Of a stretch of 58,049 bases of DNA, positions 22,401 to 34,829 are shown one piece after another. Within the stretch, counting starts at the first letter, position 1. The number at the start of each line of letters is the position of its first letter. Where the stretch lies: contig CAJNOQ010000271.1 in NCBI GenBank assembly GCA_905250885.1, positions 1-58,049 on the forward strand, read 5' to 3'. The stretch is from Didymodactylos carnosus. Its lineage: Eukaryota > Rotifera > Eurotatoria > Philodinida > Philodinidae. Position numbers and translations under genes: made by a program. The notes below the pieces were generated by a model that was given only the letters and a program-made list of their open reading frames with translations, searched no databases and had not been told where the DNA came from.

Positions 22401-23478
22401 AATAAATAAAGTGATGATACTAAAGCTACAAACTGATCAGAAGAGATGAGATGGCTTGCAGTAAGGAAAAAAATATGCTCAATTTTTTTTTACACAAAGT
22501 ATCGATCGCTAGCATTTTTTTCTGGCCTGATTTACCTGAGTCTTCATCAGAAATTGATCGTTTCACCCAAGAATTATGTCTTAAATTGGAAACATCATAT
22601 CTCTTCCCCATATCAATAGTGCTTCGACTGAGTGCTAAATATGGATACAACTGTTCTTTTTCTTGATATTTACTACTGAATTTCAATGCATCGATATACT
22701 AAAAAAATAATATTTATTGCTTGTTGTAATGAAAGAAAGTATTCTTACCGTTTCCATTTTTGTAACCGGTAATTGTTGTGATGCATGACTATTAGACTTT
22801 ATAACCAAACATTTTGTAAATGTAACCATTCGAAAATCCTAAAATAATACATAAAAAATAATTTATTTTAACAACATATTCATGAACATACTCTCGTTAT
22901 GATTGTAAAACTTCGTGTTTCAGATTTAATTTGATCTTCATTCAAAAATGATTTGAATCCAGTACGAGAATCAACAGCTAGACAGAAAAACAAAATAATT
23001 TAAATTAATTGAAAATAATGTTCTCATGTGAAACAAAATTACTTACGAGCAACATTAATTTTATATATTGATGTCAACGGTATATCATATTCTCCAATAA
23101 ATTTGTTTCCCGAAGAAAACTGAAATAAATAAAAGTAGAATATAAAATTTTCCATGTTTAATATGATATATTTTTCTATTATACATCAGTTGTGCTTGTG
23201 ACTACAGCATTGTCTGGAGCAAATACAAGACGGAATGTTGTTAAATACAATGTACCCGATAATTTATCAAATGTACTTTCCGTATAATCAACATTTCTAA
23301 CATGTAAATTCAGTGGAATCTCTTGTGGAAGTAACTTTCGAATAATTTTAATTAACTAGATTAAACAAAACAAAAAACAAATAGATAGATTTAGCAGTAA
23401 TTATACATATCTACCTACTTCTGGAAAAACATCGGGTAATGTTTCTTTTATATTTTGATTAGATTCAACAATGTTCAT
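19461..23478 (-). CDS. Myotubularin-related pseudophosphatase (MTMR10/11/12 type)
   Basis: Thirteen exons on minus, from ATG 23478: 23478-23419, 23355-23185, 23119-23047, 22977-22892, 22838-22749, 22698-22536, 22304-22169, 22111-22063, 21794-21688, 21068-20884, 20826-20701, 20645-20473, 20411-19461; all phases close, 789 residues. PH-GRAM core near GTLYLTTFRLVFAP; phosphatase-like domain with LIWHWTHTSLPSE, LQASYEKLLEICL, WLKYVSNALHGA, then CRTIKGFCELIVKEWITRGH and SPLFLLFLDCVYQ. The active-site loop, HCSDGWDRT in active members, is replaced by GSDYDNSC, with the family cysteine and arginine gone; MTMR10-12 have the same kind of loop. Such proteins act as adaptors or partners of active myotubularins on phosphoinositides. 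The last exon adds about 200 residues of Ser/Thr/Pro-rich tail. The frame at 21098-21304 lies in intron 9. Confidence 0.87.
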
Positions 23479-24780
23479 AGTTTCGTCATACATGGAAATG
23501 ATACATGTTGTTTATTATTCCAACGAGAATCAAAGCTGTTTTTATTAAATATCATAACGATTCATTTTTATCTAAAGATAAACACAGTCAAATTTACATT
23601 ATATGTTTGTTCTACAAGTAGATTTGAACTGTTCCAGAACGAAAAAGACAGACGACAGACTAGTTATATTTTCGTACATTTTTAAAAAGTTGGATCTGCA
23701 CTAAAGGAGCTAGAAAATAAGGTAGACAACTATAGCTGGTACATGTGCTTCAATTAATCTGATAGTAGTATTTAATGCCTCACAGAAATCAGTTAAAGTG
23801 GAAGGATAGAATCGACACAATTATAAGCAAGTGTATAATTTGAATATAACAAAAAAAGAAGGTAAGTTCCAAATGGACAGCAGTACTAATCGTCATTTTA
23901 GAGTACCAGTAACAAGCATTAGAAAATTGGTACAACTCTCTTTTCTCAGATTGTTAATAAAATACTTTTGTCACAGCTGCAAAAGAATTGTCAACGCAAA
24001 CTGGAAGCATTGAGTTGTGTTGTTGTGTCCGAAGTCTAGTAGAAGTTCGGAAGGGAATTTTCCTTCTATTCTTCTTAGCGGATGAAAATTTTTAACGATG
24101 CTGGTGCTGAAATAGTATCGGCCAAAGTAGAGAAAGACTAAAACTAGTACCTCAATTTTTTTTTTCGATTATTGCTGCCTTTTGCTAACGTTTGTATACA
24201 TATCATCTTAGTATACTTGTAATGTTTACAATGTCTTGTTCACTTCTGTACGTCATTAGTCAATGAACTGGAACAATTTTCAAGAATCGATTAGTTGTGT
24301 TATTTAATTAATCATCGTTTAAAATAGCCTTAACTAAACAATTTTCTAAGTAATTTATCAATCACGTTCTTAGTCAGTTTAATTTTCTTTTTCTTTCATT
24401 TATTGTTTATCTTATCATCGTTTCGCTTGAGTCATTAATATCTCGGATGAAAGATCTTTGGTAGTTCTCACTTCATGAATAAACATAAACAGCATCCATT
24501 GCAAGAGACAAAAGTTGGTTAACTTCAACCGTACGAAAAGAAAAGCCAAAAATCTCTGCAAAATAATAAACTTAATTAATAACAAGAATAAAAGAATCAA
24601 GCAGGGCTTGATAGGGTGCTACATCTTTGAGCATTACAACCATGCGAGGATTCGAAGAAGTACTTCCATGCAACAGAATCGTGTTTTTGATAGTCAACGA
24701 TGCCATATTGTCATTTTGCACATTTTTAAAATTGTCAGTTAGTTTTCGGCTAGCGTTCTCACTTATTTTTAACTTAGGGA
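23479..24780. other. Gene-free stretch
   Basis: AT-rich, divergent promoter space upstream of the myotubularin gene. No supported gene. Confidence 0.45.
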
Positions 24781-25092
24781 CCAGGGGCCTGTTTCTTAAA
24801 AAAACTTAAGTAGAAAATCTTACTTAAGTCAAAAAAGACAAAGACTTTTTTGGACTTAAGTCCAAAAAAGTCTTTGTCTTTTTTGACTTAAGTAAGAAGT
24901 CTTTTCTACTTAAGTTTTTTTAAGAAACAGGCCCCAGTTTCTCAAAAAAAACTTAAGCATAACTTAAGTGAAAAATTTGACTTAAGTCAAATTTTTTAGC
25001 TAAGTGTGCTTTTTAAACATCACTTAACTTAAGTCGCCTATCGATCTCACTTAAGTTGAAAACTTAAGCTTATTTAAGAAACTGACCCCAGG
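24781..25092. mobile_element. Nested pair of AACTTAAG-rich foldback elements
   Basis: 24784-24935 is a near-perfect 152-base palindrome: GGGGCCTGTTTCTTAAAAAA at the left, its complement ending GGCCCC at the right, centred on GGACTTAAGTCC. Immediately to its right an older, diverged unit runs to 25092, with AGTTTCTC...AACTTAAG words and an end AAGAAACTGACCCCAGG that mirrors the left CCAGGGG. So a younger unit seems to have inserted next to or inside an older relative. A related 116-base copy lies at 50425-50540. Confidence 0.85.
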
Positions 25093-25902
25093 CGGCTATA
25101 ATATATTGAATATACTACCGCGAAGCAAGCTTTACATTTTAGAGTTTCAACGATTTGTAAAAATATTTAAGCGATGAATCATCAGTAACGAACCGCTGCC
25201 GTATGCAGATGTCACTCGCTCGTAGCTAGTCGATTTCGTAAAAAATGTGGCGATTGGAAGTTAATTTCAACAACTAAATATTTTACCGTGCTAATCATAA
25301 ATTTGTTTACATAAACAAATAAAAAAACGGTTAAATGTTACCAGTAAACACTAGGAGTAAATCGTTACAAACAAACTTAAACGTCAAAAAATTACATTGA
25401 TTATAGAGCTTTACTCCTTTGCATTTTGACCAACACAAAGAGACTTTCGTCAATGTGGTTCGATGCTGACTTGGTACTGGATTACAGAAATGCGACACAA
25501 GCCTATATACCATAACGAGGAAAAACGAATGAGAGTTTAAGTGTTTCTATTTGTCTTTGCAAGCGAGCTCTTTTCAATAAAAAGGGTTAAGATTACCGTT
25601 AATATTACCCATGGAACTGCTGAGGTAGATCACTTTTTTCAATTGATCCACTCTCTACCTTAAAATTTTATTGGATAAGCAAGTTCGGTATATGAACAAT
25701 CTCACCTCAGATTTATTTACTATTTTGATTTACAAGATTGACAGAAATTGAGTTGAGATTGTGAATAAATATGAATGTGATTTCAGCTTTAATTACTATT
25801 ATGATTTAACAGTCCCTTATTTTCCTTTTATGTAGAAATTTTTTTATCTTCTATATTTTTTTCAAGAGCTGCTAGACGAGAAGTGGTGTGATCATTAAAA
25901 TC
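25093..25902. other. Upstream region of the ATAD5-like gene
   Basis: AT-rich; short minus frame at 25331-25513 not supported; no element seen. Confidence 0.45.
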
Positions 25903-28900
25903 ATGGTTAATGGACAAAGAACTTTATTTGAATGTTTCTCAAAAACAACTAGATCAATCCAATCGAAACCAAACAACGAAGGTTAGTCTTAGTTTTTCAT
26001 GTACAAGTAGCTTCTTTTAGCGGACCTAGATCACTTAGTGTGTTTACAAATCGTTTCTCGAGATGTACGAGCCTCGATGCAACAGAATGTACTCTGCCAT
26101 AGTGCGATTATGGTAACGAATTAAAAAAAAATGTTATTATTTTTGTAGCTGTCCAAGAAGTATCTTCAACAATTCTCAATAATACTATTCTGTTGTCGTC
26201 ACCTTCATCGCCAAAATTACTTCAAGAAATTTCTAGGCATGAGGAAGATTTTATAGCGCCAATTCACATTCGACAAATGTCAGCTTTTCCTGGTTTGTTA
26301 AGGAACATAGTCATCTTGAACGACTGAAATCAGATAACTTTTTTTCTAATTCAGCAACTGAATCTCCCTCTCAAGAGAGATATTTGGATAGTGACGATGA
26401 CTCACATTCACTGAAGTGTGTAATCGATAATCAAAATATGGGCTTATTACAGCTAAACTTAGAAGAAAAATCTAGTCATTTTATTTCGGTACGTGATTCT
26501 ACGTCTTATTGAAGAAGAATGCCTATTTTGTTATTTCTTTTCTATTTAGATTAAATATATTCAATCGCCGAACGAACGTGATTGTTTATTTCAACAATAT
26601 ACTAGCGAATTACCATCAACTTATCAACTCTATAATTGGAATAAAATGTTCGAAAATTTAAAAGAATATAAAAATGAAGCTCATGAGCAAGGTTAAAAAT
26701 AAATATTCATATTTTTCTCGTTTTAATCTATATTCGTTTATTTCTTAAAGATCTGTACGATCAACTTTCATGGACAGATGTTTATCGTCCAAGGCATTCG
26801 TTAACATATATTGGTAATTATGAACAAGTTGAACGGGCAAAACAATGGTTTTGTTACTGGAAAAACACGCTAAACAAACCTTCAAGTCAAAAACAACAGA
26901 AAAAACGGAAACGGAAACATCAATCAGATGATGATGAAGATGAGACTGGATCCAAAAGAAGAAGACAAGCAAATTCAGATGATGATTTTATTGACGATTC
27001 AGGTAAATATTCTATAAAAGTACGGCGGTCAATTGTTGGTCATTTATTCTCTATAACGTTTCTCTCTCACAATTGATTGAGAACCTGATCAGATGACCAA
27101 AAGAAAAGTTATGGCAAATATTGCTTGACAAGGTAGGAACCATTGAGAAACTATCATGGCTTCCTGTATGACAAGCAGACAGATCAGAACACAGTTGAAT
27201 AGAGTTGAAGATGTTCTTTATTAATTATCAAATATATCTTTATTATTTAGAATAATAATCAAAGAAAACTATCTATTTTATTTAGGATATTATGTAAATT
27301 ATGAGAGATCAAATTCGAGAGAGACAGCTTATCCGCAAGTGTTATTTGTTCAAGGAGATCATGGTTGTGGTGTCACATCGCTCGTAAATGCTTTAATCGA
27401 AGAAAATAATTTTGATGTAAGAAAATAATTTACTACTTTCTGTTTTTTACTAAATTCTATTTTTATTTCCCAGGCAACGGAAATAAATGCATCGCAATCA
27501 CGAGTTCAAGCTGATCTGTTGAAACAATTTCGTGAAGTGGGTTCCCATCAATTGACCATGGAAAATATAACAGTTTCGGTATGGGATGCAATGAGACTAC
27601 AAGAAGAACGACGTAGTAAGTAACTATAATATAAATATTCAAATATTAACCATTATTGTTTTTCCAGACGAAGAAATAAAAAAACAATCTTTATTATCAA
27701 AAAAGAAATTAACGAAAGGTAAACAAGAGAGTATAGACCAAAAGAAACTAACTGTTCCAAAGAAAAAGTCAAGTACAAGTGGAAAAACACAGCACAAAAC
27801 AACGATAAAATCAGTGGGTTATTCTTCTATTATCTTAAAAAAGAAATCGAACAAGTGGTTTTTCATCTTCTTGTATTCTCTAACTCTTACTATTTATAAA
27901 TTTTTTAGTTTTTTGTCAAAAAGGATGAACTTCAGGTAGAAGAAGAACGATCGACTGATTTAAATAATGAACAAAAAGAAAATGATCTTCGACGATCAAC
28001 AAGACGAAAAAAACCATCAGAAAGAGTTTTACCAGGCGTTAGTGAAGATGAAGAAAAAATTGAACAAGATGATGTAGACGAGAAGATCAAACGACCAAGA
28101 AGAAAGATCATAAGAGTAGATGACGGTGATACAAATACAAAGAAAAAATTCAAAAAAATTCAAAAAAAAACAAACGGTCATGTAAATGGCGTGACTATGA
28201 ACACTGGTTGTATTAGTGATGTAATTAGTTCTAATGGTGGTGGTTTAAAAGTGAAAAAAGCAGCATTGATTCTGTTTGATGAGGTATATAATCGTTTATT
28301 AGTTACAGTGATTAATCAAATAAATACGTGTAAAGTAAACTATCCATGTTTATTTAGATCGAATCAATAACGCCTGAAGATAACTTTTGGTCTTCTTTGA
28401 AAAAGTTAATCATTAAAGCTAAAAAGCCTATCATACTTACATCAAATAATAAACAAGCACAGTGGTCATTGAATGAAATATCAACAATTGCTTTTGAACA
28501 TATAACATTAGAAAAAATTGAGCCGGTAGTTTGTAGATTTATTTACTACTCTTCCTTTATGATCCTTTATTTTTTCGTTTAGGAACTTGCATGCTGTTAT
28601 ATACGACTCGTATTGCTATGTGAAATGATTGAAATACCATCATTGAATGAATTACTCCTTTTTTATATATCGTGTTCATGTGATATACGTCGAACAATTT
28701 CTAAACTACAATTTTTAATACAATCATCATCTCGATCAACGTCAAGTTCAGTTCGAATGAAATATGATTATTTATCAAGTGAACAATCATCAGTTGATGG
28801 ATATTCAAATTTTGTGGAAAAATCACGATATACAAATATTAAGAGTACAACTAATTTTGATGATTTCTATCAAAAACAATTGAAAGATATAAATCAATCG

Positions 28901-29326
28901 AACAGTGAAATGTCGCTGAACAGTTTATTAACAAATCATAAAAAAAATACATCACGGTACGGAACAATTGTGAATAATGGAAATTTTTTATGTTATATAC
29001 ATACCATACTTAATCAAATTTATCTCATTTTAGGCTTGAATTAGATAATGCATTCAAATTGTTCGTTGAAGATAATGCAAGTGATACAGAAAAATCGTGT
29101 CTATATTTGGATTATAGGCCATTTTTAAGACATATATGCACAAGTGAAAAAGAAAAAGAAATCGAATGCAGAAAACGGTACATATTAACATCATTTATAT
29201 TTGTTAACTAATCAAAAATGTAACTTGGATATTTAACTTTTTAGTTATCGCCATTGTCTGTCCTATCGTGGCTGTAAATCGAAATTATCTGATTTTCATA
29301 TATTGTGTAATGGAATTAATGATTAA
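25903..29326 (+). CDS. ATAD5: ATAD5/ELG1-like RFC clamp-unloader subunit with altered Walker A
   Basis: Thirteen exons: 25903-25981, 26149-26292, 26355-26488, 26550-26691, 26751-27002, 27286-27416, 27474-27615, 27668-27813, 27909-28283, 28358-28525, 28583-28956, 29034-29177, 29245-29326; phases close, 770 residues. ATAD5 forms an RFC-like complex that unloads PCNA. Evidence: QRTLFECF near the N-terminus (PIP-like), WTDVYRPRHSLTYIGN before the AAA domain, EINASQSR, a long basic/acidic insert, Walker B AALILFDE (residues 508-515), KKPIILTSNN, CDIRRTISKLQF, and RPFLRHICTSEKEKE near the end. The P-loop reads GDHGCGVT: the lysine is V280 (codon GTC, 27372-27374) where ATAD5 has GPTGVGKT. Much shorter than vertebrate ATAD5, mainly in the N-terminus. 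AAA insert of about 130 residues between P-loop and Walker B is K/E-rich. Confidence 0.88.
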
Positions 29327-30125
29327 CGATCTTTTTTTTGTTGCTTATAATGTTATTTAAATCTAGGACTTGATTTACCGAAGTCTCTCGATCGTTCTTG
29401 TCAGATGTTTTAATATTTTTTTGATGTTACTCATCTAGATTTTTATACGCATTTTTCTCGTTAATATCAGGTTGTTTTCTATTGTTTCCTGTTATCTTTT
29501 TTTTTTTGACGATAAAATTCTCTCAGATTCTATGTCAGATAAAAATGTTGTGATACAATCAGAGTTTAGCAATGGACTTTCGAATTGAGTGATAATAGCT
29601 AACTAGCTACCTAAATTGTTCTTTTTTTTGTTATTGTAATATTTGAATATATATATATATATAAAAATGAAGTTTTTGTCTTAGAAGTTATAAACACAGT
29701 TTGCTAATTCAATGATGTTTTTATCAGTCAAATTAGATCAAATTGTAAACTGAAGGTATTTCTGTGACTTAGATCCTAACACTTATTACTAGTTTATGAA
29801 ATATAGTTATATTCCATATGCTATAGTTATTTTTCATTGGAGAAACAGAATTTGAATAACCAGGTAGATAGATCGACCTCCCTCTCATTTTCTATAAGTA
29901 GTATATTCGTGTTCCATTGATCTTCAGTGGAATTTTGTTAATATTGTCATACAACAATCCATTCGTTTAAATTATTGATTATTTTGTTAATTTTGGGAGT
30001 TTATAGGTGTTCTTAGAATTGTTTTCTCCTTTCCAGATGTATAACATTCTACTTCTTTCATTTATTTTGTCTTTGTCAAAATAAACATTAAATCAAATTA
30101 AATCTTAATATAAGAAACAACAATT
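29327..30125. other. Intergenic region, ATAD5-like to FAM50
   Basis: 3' UTR of the upstream gene and promoter of FAM50; a short (AT)n tract near 29647. Nothing else seen. Confidence 0.5.
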
Positions 30126-31743
30126 ATGGCATTTTTCACAGGTGGTGCGAAAGATCAAATGCGAGCAGCACAATTGGTCAAACGTCGTCAACAAGAACAT
30201 GAACAAATTGAGATAAAAAAGAAAAAGATTGAAGAAGAAAATCGTATGGCAAGCATTGATGAAAAATTTAAAGCTCATTATGATGCTGTTGAACAAATGC
30301 TAAAATCAGATACAGTTGGTCTGATATCATTAGATGAAATGAAAAAAAAACAAGAAGATATAATAAGAGCACGTGAACAACAATTGGCAAGAGAAAAACA
30401 AGCAAAATTGAATGAAATGTTAAATAATTCAAAACAAGGTGATAGAAAAGATAGTTTACATCAACGGCCAAATAAATTATCGTTTGAATGGCTCGAAGAA
30501 GAGGAAGAAAATAATGAAGAAGTTAATGAAATACAAGAAAAGTCCAAATCGAATGTAGAAAATAAAATTGATGAGACAAAACTAGAGGTAAGTCTACCTC
30601 AACAAATTTTGTTATTTGTTTGCAACTGTCAATGAGTTTTGAAGATGTTTTCGATTGCAAGAAACCTATTGATGTAATGTAATACGTCTTGAAATAGTAT
30701 GTTTTAGGTAGATCAATCTAATGATAGAAATGATGCTGATAGTTTGCAAGAAGATAATATTATCAGTTCTGAACGGTACCAAGATGATGATGATGAAAGA
30801 TCAATGTCACCAGGTCAGATAACAACAATTACCGATGAAGATCCAATCGTTAAATTTTTAAATAAAAAAAAACGTCTTGGAAAAAATCCAGGTATCTAAT
30901 TATTTCTTTGTGATTGTTTTTTGTATAAATATAATTTTTGTCTTAATGTTTAGATGTTGATACAAGCTTTTTACCCGACAAAGAACGTGAAGAAGAAGAA
31001 CGTATATTACGTGAAAAATTACGAGAAGAATGGGTTGAAAAACAACAAAAATTAAAATCAGAAGAAGTCGATCTTGTGTTTAGTTATTGGGATGTACGTA
31101 CATGAAAATTTGTGTTTTTTTCTTTTATAATAGTATTGTTTTCACCAGGTTCTTTCAGACCTTCACTCTTGAATACAAAAACTTTTTCTTAAATAATAAA
31201 CATTTCCTTATATATTTCTATTTTTTGCAATTTTGTCTCTATTCATTATAGGGATCTGGTCATCGTCGAAGTCTTCGAATAAAAAAACGTATGACAATTC
31301 AACAATTTCTACTCAAAGCATTAGAAGTATTACGTCGTGAAAATATGTTTAATGAATTAAAAAGTTCAACTGTTGATCAATTAATGTTTGTTAAAGATGA
31401 TGTAATTCTTCCACATCATTATTCATTTTATGATTTTATTGTGACACGAGCTCGAGGACGATCAGGATTATTGTTTACATTTACGGAGCCATTGAAATTA
31501 AATACAATTGTTGAAGTATCACCAACAACAGCTACAAGTATTTCAACAGATAATAATACAAATACGAATGTATCAAATGATAATAGCAATACATCACAAC
31601 AGTCAACACATGCTGGTAAAATATGTTTAAGAAGTTGGTACGAGAGAAATAAACATATTTTTCCAGCTTGTCGATGGGAACCATATGATCCTGAAAAGAA
31701 ATTTTTTAATGAACCACCAAAAAATAGATTCTGTGTAAAATAA
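30126..31743 (+). CDS. FAM50A: FAM50/XAP5 family nuclear protein
   Basis: Exons 30126-30587, 30708-30891, 30954-31093, 31252-31743; phases agree, 425 residues (human FAM50A 339). FAM50 is a nuclear spliceosome-associated protein. The N-terminus is a charged coiled coil ([20 protein letters not shown]... then [20 protein letters not shown]). The XAP5 domain follows: [69 protein letters not shown] and, at the end, [19 protein letters not shown] with [11 protein letters not shown]. The region between FTEPL and HAGK carries an insert of about 40 residues rich in T, S and N, which explains part of the extra length; the acidic middle explains the rest. Complete gene. Confidence 0.95.
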
Positions 31744-33244
31744 ATAATTGACATTTTGAACAACATAATTTTTAATAACTTCATTTTTTTTCTGCATTCA
31801 TAACACGTTTGTCTTTTCTTTATGCATATATTTTGTTATTTTGTTTTGAAACGTGTCATTCGGTTTTTTTGAAAAAGACTAATAGCAGATATCAATATTT
31901 TTTAATATAAAGTCTGACAGCAGGAATAATTTTTTTGATCGACTGTCTGCGTAATTTTGGTAAGTAACTACAAAAAAGTTACTAATTAATGGAATTTTTG
32001 GCGGTTCGAAAATAAAAGATAGTCACAAATGATGAGTAATTTGTTCAAATGTGAAGGAGACTACGCTTCCTTCTTATCAAAATTTATAGAAGATATTACA
32101 CTACAAATAGTGACTTTGTCAGTGGCTATATTTTTTCTTGTGAAAATAATTTATATTTAATAAGAAAAACTTAAAAGAATAGTAGATAATTGTCGTACAT
32201 CGTATTTATTCTCAATCTAGAAAACAACAAAATTACTCTATTTTAATTTTCTCTAAAGTCACTATGTAATGACGATCGTTAGAGAAACAAAAACTACTAA
32301 CGTTGAATAATGATGATCATACATAATTCAATCTGTGGAATGGAAAAAGTAATAAGAAATTGATAAAGTCTTATCATTCTTTGAATTTTGCCACATTCTT
32401 AGTCGCTATAACTAATTTTCGTTTTTATTAAAGTATCAGAATAATGAATGAAATTTTCATGAACTTAATTTTTTTTCATTAAATAAATCTACTTTGTTTA
32501 AATAAAATTCTCATTTTGTACAATTACGTAACTAGTGTATATCAAGTCAGCATTCTATAAACGATTTTTTCCGCTTATGTTTATGTTTTAATTCAGTATT
32601 AAGTGTAGAATATGAACAACAACAAATTTTAATACGATATATTTGAAAAATTAACAATGATTCAATGACAGAATACGACACAAATGATACAACTGCATTG
32701 AATTTAATGTCAATCTGCTTGTAGATACATGAACAAATTGTTTACAATTTATATGTATTGTTGGTACTTGATCGGCATTGATAGAAATAGCACTGCGTCC
32801 AACAGAATGGATAAATTTCAACATTTAGTGATGTAAAGTGGTTTGGTTATATTCACCAATTATTCAAATTTCGTATGTGAAATAATTTCATATTTTTGTT
32901 ATGTTTGCTTAATTAAATGTACAAAGATATATACATAAATGGTAGACGAAAGATTTTTTTCACTTGTTATTACTTTTAAATTGATGTTCCAGTTGCATTT
33001 GTAAAAAAAGCGAAATTAATATTTTAGAGATACTTTTCATAGGTGCGTATCCTAGAAGTGCTGAAAATATCTAACTTTTTAAACAATAAAGATTATTTAA
33101 TCTAAACTTTCGTTTATTAAACAAAAAATTGGGACAGTGACCCATTACATGTTGTATGCAATTGTACAGTCTTAGAAACAAAAAGAAAGATTATTTTATT
33201 TATAGATATCACATTTTACAATATAGTCTATTTTACTTAGTTTT
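31744..33244. other. Intergenic region, FAM50 to RCC1L
   Basis: Very AT-rich. No gene or element. A T-rich acceptor TTTTACTTAG ends at 33240, four bases before the RCC1L ATG. Confidence 0.5.
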
Positions 33245-34829
33245 ATGACTACCACCACAAAACTATTTGCTAGTTTTAAGCAGGATCATGTAACGAAAAT
33301 ATTTATGCGTTGTATAGATATAAAAATAATAAATCCAAGAAAGTCACCAGTACCGACTGTTACTTTTGTTGGTAAAAATACAAAGCCAGTACCAAGTGTT
33401 TACTGTTGGGGATATATTGCGACAGGTAATTAATGTTTCTCATGATGTATAATGTCTGATGAGATGAACGTGACGAATTATTATTTTATTTCAGGCGCTC
33501 TCGGAGTATTTGAATTCGTTCATAAGAAGCTTGATACAAGAACAAAATACAAAGAGCAAGAATCACAATTTAACCGTGTTATTCCATTTCGACATCCATT
33601 TTCCTACGAGGTATTGATAATAGTTAATTTAGATGATTTTCAAGATAAGTAACAATATATATTCTAGCACCATATTAAAATTGATCGTGTTTCCTGTGGC
33701 AATGGTTTTACCTTATTAAGTACATTATCATTGAAACATGATAAGTTATATGGTTGTGGAATAAATACCGATAGTCAATTGACCTACTTAAAAGATCGTT
33801 CACATCCAAATGGTTTTGGTGACTATATTATTGCTCCAAAAACAATTAATTTACCATTGACACATACACGAAGTACACGTATCATACAAGTGGCATGTGG
33901 ACGAGCACATTCACTTGTTTTAACAGATAATGAAGGTTTTTAAAAATATTTGCCTTCATTGTGTGGAATTGTTTTATCATGATAATTTTTTTCTTTTAGG
34001 TTTATATTCATTTGGTAATAACTCATTCGGTCAATGTGGTCGACAAGTGATTGATAATGAAATATATAAAAACAGTCAATTAATCCATGCATTTAACATT
34101 GATCAAGAAGATGTGATTGATGTTGTTTGCGGACAAGATCACACATTATTCCTAACATCCAATGGTCATGTTTATTCGTGTGGTTTAAATTCAGATGGTC
34201 AATTAGGTTTAGAACATTATGATTGTGTATCAAGACCACAACGTGTCAAAGGTGATATAGAAAATGAATTTATTACTCAAATATCATCGAAAGGAGATTG
34301 CGTTTTGGCATTGAATAAAAATGGAGATGTATTCGGGTGGGGCAACAATGAATATCGACAATTGGGATCAAATAATCAATCCGACCAACAACAGTGTTCA
34401 AAACCAAGACATTTAACATTTCGTGATGGTTATCAATTGAAAAATATTAAATGTGTGGCTAGTGGCGGATCGATGTGTACGGCAGTAGATAAAAACGGAC
34501 AATTATTCACATGGGGTTTTGGGCTATTAGGTTTCGGACCAAAGCATACATTTATTGATATACCACGTCTGATACCAATGGAATTATTTGGAAGAAATGA
34601 ATTTAATAAAGATGTGATGATTGATTCTGTTACATGTGGCTTGTATAATATAGCGGCTATCACTAACAATGGTGAATTGTTTATGTGGGGAAAAAATAAG
34701 TACGGTTCACTAGGACTGGGATTCTTGGAAGACGTCCCAATGCCGATGAGAGTATTTGTACCAGCTAAAGTGAAGTATGTTTCGTGTGGACCAGATCATA
34801 CATTTGCTTTATGTAAAAGTTATGTGTGA
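33245..34829 (+). CDS. RCC1L: RCC1L (WBSCR16)-like mitochondrial RCC1-repeat protein
   Basis: Exons 33245-33425, 33495-33610, 33668-33935, 34000-34829; phases agree, 464 residues, the length of human RCC1L. The protein is a seven-blade RCC1 propeller; the family works in mitochondria in ribosome assembly. The first strand VYCWGYIATGALGVFEF matches the RCC1L start pattern (VYVWGFSFSGALGV). Repeats follow: ACGRAHSLVLTD, LYSFGNNSFGQCG, VCGQDHTLFLTSNGHVYSCG, SSKGDCVLALNKNGDVFGWG, ASGGSMCTAVDKNGQLFTWG, TCGLYNIAAITNNGELFMWG, SCGPDHTFALCKS. The N-terminus is rich in T, K and R without acids, fitting a targeting peptide. No splicing ambiguity. A splice acceptor sits four bases before the ATG. Confidence 0.93.
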
